Both the position numbers and the translations under genes were made by a program. The notes under the pieces were generated by a model, which did no database searches, was not told the DNA's origin, and was given only the letters and a program-made list of their open reading frames with translations. This document shows positions 62,193 through 64,000 of a stretch of DNA of 64,000 nt, in pieces. Each line of letters starts with the position of its first letter. Position 1 is the stretch's first letter. This stretch comes from an uncultured Gammaproteobacteria bacterium (lineage in GTDB: Bacteria > Pseudomonadota > Gammaproteobacteria > PS1 > Pseudothioglobaceae): NCBI GenBank assembly GCA_913057955.1, contig CAJXOB010000002.1, positions 1 to 64,000 of the forward strand, read 5' to 3'.

Positions 62193-64000
62193 CTATTCTA
62201 AAAAACTTTGAAGTTTGTGAGCACGAGAAGGGTGTCTTAGCTTTCTAAGTGCCTTTGCTTCAATTTGGCGAATCCTTTCACGAGTAACATCAAACTGTCT
62301 ACCCACTTCTTCAAGTGTGTGGTCGGTGCTCATGTCTATTCCAAATCTCATTTTTAAAACTTTTGCCTCTCGAGGCGATAGGTTAGCTAAAAGCTCACCA
62401 GTAGTCTCCTTAAGACTTTCACGAGTTGTAACTTCAACAGGCGAAGAAAGATTTGTATCTTCGATAAAATCACCAATTGTGGAGTCTTCATCATCACCAA
62501 CAGGGTTCTCCATTGATAATGGTTCTTTTGCAATTTTAAGTATTTTGTTGATTTTATATTCTGGTAATTCCATCTCGACAGAAAGTTCTTCTGGAGTAGC
62601 TTCTCGTCCAAACCTTTGAAGAAGTTGGCGTCTTACTCGGTTAAGTTTGTTGATGGTTTCAATCATGTGAACTGGAATGCGAATAGTGCGCGCTTGATCG
62701 GCAATTGACCTGGTAATTGCTTGACGAATCCACCATGTCGCATAGGTTGAAAATTTATAACCTCTGCGATATTCAAATTTGTCTACCGCCTTCATTAACC
62801 CCACATTACCCTCTTGGATAAGATCTAGGAATTGTAGGCCACGATTTGCATATTTTTTTGCAATCGAAATTACCAGTCTTAAGTTTGCTTCAATCATTTG
62901 ACTTTTAGCTACCTTAGCCTTCCTGTCGCCTTTTCGAAGTTTTTTGTTTATTTCTTTAAGCTCTGCAACCGTTAATTTCATTGCCTCTTCGTGCTCTAAA
63001 AGGCTCTTTTGTGAATAATAAATTTCTTTTTTACTTATTTCTAGGGATTTTAGGGTTGCTTTATCAATATCAATAGATTTAAGCCAATCAAAATTAGTTT
63101 CATTTCCTGGAAATGATGCATAAAAAAGCTCTGAGCTCATACCAGCATCGAGGCACGCTTGACGAATAAGCTTCTCTTCTTTCTTTACCTTGTTAACTCG
63201 ACTTGAGACAAGCTCCATCATCGTGCTAACAAGTTTTGGTGCGAGTCTTAGTTCTGATATACAGCTAGAAAATTTTTGTCTAGCTTTAACAGTTTTATCA
63301 TCAAGATAACCATTCTTTTCAAAAGATTTAACATAGCTATTATGAGATTTTTGTATTTTATCAAAGCGCTCATATACCATTCCCTCATCAGGTCCTGTAT
63401 ATTCTAACTCATCAAAATCTTCTTCTTCATCCTCATCTAACTCTTCTGAAAGCTCGTCGATCTCCATTGCATCAAGCTCCGCTTGTTTCTCATCTAACAG
63501 CGCCTGCTTTGCTTTTATTAGTACTTGTTTTTCTTCAAATTCTTCAGCATCACCTTGGTACCCTATAACAACATCAGTCATCTTACATTTACCTTCTTCT
63601 AGTCTTGTGTAAGCCTTGAAGAAATAGTCCGAGATTTCAGGGTAAAGAGAAATTGCTTGTAAAATCTGATAAACGCCTGCTTCAATTTCTTTTGCAATGC
63701 GTACTTCGTCTTTTTGCTCTAAAAGTTCAACCACGCCCATCTCTCGCATGTACATCCTAACAGGATCTGTTGTTCTTCCAAATTCTGAATCAAGGGCTGC
63801 TAATGCCGCTACTGCAACTTCTGCAGAGCTAGATTCTGCTTTTCCACCCGATTTCATTACTAGCTCATCAGCATCAGGTGCTTCATCAGCAACTAAGATG
63901 TCGAGCTCTTCTAGGATTGTTACAATTGGCTCTACCTGTTCAGGCGTTAATAAATCTTCTGGTAACAGATCATTGATTTCTGAATAAGTCAGGTAACCCT
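62193..64000 (-). CDS. rpoD: RNA polymerase sigma-70 factor RpoD (5' end outside window)
   Basis: Primary sigma factor, reading leftward and running off the right edge; an internal ATG at 63857 is not the start, because the frame stays open upstream and encodes region 1.1 ([32 protein letters not shown]). Then follow [18 protein letters not shown] (region 1.2), a non-conserved acidic region with a Glu/Asp run, the core [20 protein letters not shown] and [19 protein letters not shown] (region 2), [20 protein letters not shown], region 3, and the -35-binding helix [20 protein letters not shown] with [17 protein letters not shown] (region 4). The TAG stop is 9 bases before the tRNA-Ile gene. Confidence 0.97.
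   Translation of the reverse strand, partial: GYLTYSEINDLLPEDLLTPEQVEPIVTILEELDILVADEAPDADELVMKSGGKAESSSAEVAVAALAALDSEFGRTTDPVRMYMREMGVVELLEQKDEVRIAKEIEAGVYQILQAISLYPEISDYFFKAYTRLEEGKCKMTDVVIGYQGDAEEFEEKQVLIKAKQALLDEKQAELDAMEIDELSEELDEDEEEDFDELEYTGPDEGMVYERFDKIQKSHNSYVKSFEKNGYLDDKTVKARQKFSSCISELRLAPKLVSTMMELVSSRVNKVKKEEKLIRQACLDAGMSSELFYASFPGNETNFDWLKSIDIDKATLKSLEISKKEIYYSQKSLLEHEEAMKLTVAELKEINKKLRKGDRKAKVAKSQMIEANLRLVISIAKKYANRGLQFLDLIQEGNVGLMKAVDKFEYRRGYKFSTYATWWIRQAITRSIADQARTIRIPVHMIETINKLNRVRRQLLQRFGREATPEELSVEMELPEYKINKILKIAKEPLSMENPVGDDEDSTIGDFIEDTNLSSPVEVTTRESLKETTGELLANLSPREAKVLKMRFGIDMSTDHTLEEVGRQFDVTRERIRQIEAKALRKLRHPSRAHKLQSFLE

Overview
The window is a low-GC (roughly 37%, judged by eye), densely packed piece of a proteobacterial chromosome, most likely a marine gammaproteobacterium. 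The housekeeping part supports this: rpoD beside tRNA-Ile(CAU), nudE, aat, yrfG, lptC-lptA, dsbB, and an lptM-like lipoprotein upstream of lysA. A streamlined marine heterotroph of the SUP05/Thioglobus kind would fit, but that placement is inference. There are no insertion sequences, phage genes, CRISPR arrays or rRNA, and no gene-free stretch over 300 bases. The longest gaps (about 258 bases at 48964-49221 and about 200 bases at 35176-35372) hold nothing I recognise beyond presumed promoters.

Region 1 (1-5.4 kb): an uptake operon with a binding protein, a strong attenuating terminator and two MalF/MalG-type permeases (AglEFG-like) but no ATPase, running into a GMC flavin oxidoreductase. Region 2 (5.4-24.6 kb): a large catabolic island. 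The rightward arm has a tandem SnoaL-fold protein, a non-pyrrolysine MttB-family methyltransferase, a dimethylglycine/sarcosine dehydrogenase-like FAD-GcvT protein, a DddP-type DMSP lyase candidate, an aldose epimerase, a zinc-less MDR reductase and a cis-3-hydroxyproline dehydratase-like enolase. It meets a leftward arm (second MttB paralogue, two SDRs, a DAO-type oxidase). Divergent from that arm runs a third set: aldehyde dehydrogenase, an M19 protein with altered metal ligands, a 580-residue protein of unknown function and a DUF3726 protein. This set is the best candidate for an undescribed pathway, probably catabolism of an N-methylated or betaine-type marine osmolyte.

Region 3 (24.6-43.3 kb): one-carbon and glycine metabolism. 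It contains serine dehydratase, hydroxypyruvate/glyoxylate reductase, gcvT-gcvH-gcvP with a GcvR-like ACT protein, a CysQ phosphatase, creatinase, two EamA transporters, a GbcB-like reductase, the heterotetrameric sarcosine oxidase genes soxBDAG and a PhnZ-like HD protein. Creatine to sarcosine to glycine to CO2, NH3 and methylene-THF can be followed almost completely inside the window.

Region 4 (43.3-64 kb): core genes, namely dsbB, cfa, thiE, lptC (enlarged), lptA, adk, PPi-type phosphofructokinase, yrfG, cysS, rubredoxin, leuB, alkA-like, a beta-hydroxyacid dehydrogenase, an OYE-family flavoprotein, nudE, aat, an lptM-like gene, lysA, yhbY, lpxB, nadC, a second CysQ homologue, peptidase E, tRNA-Ile(CAU) and the 5'-truncated rpoD.

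An inverted repeat just upstream of the first MttB gene shares a 17-nt block (two differences) with one overlapping the -35 of the predicted gcvT promoter. This may be a common operator coupling demethylation with glycine cleavage.
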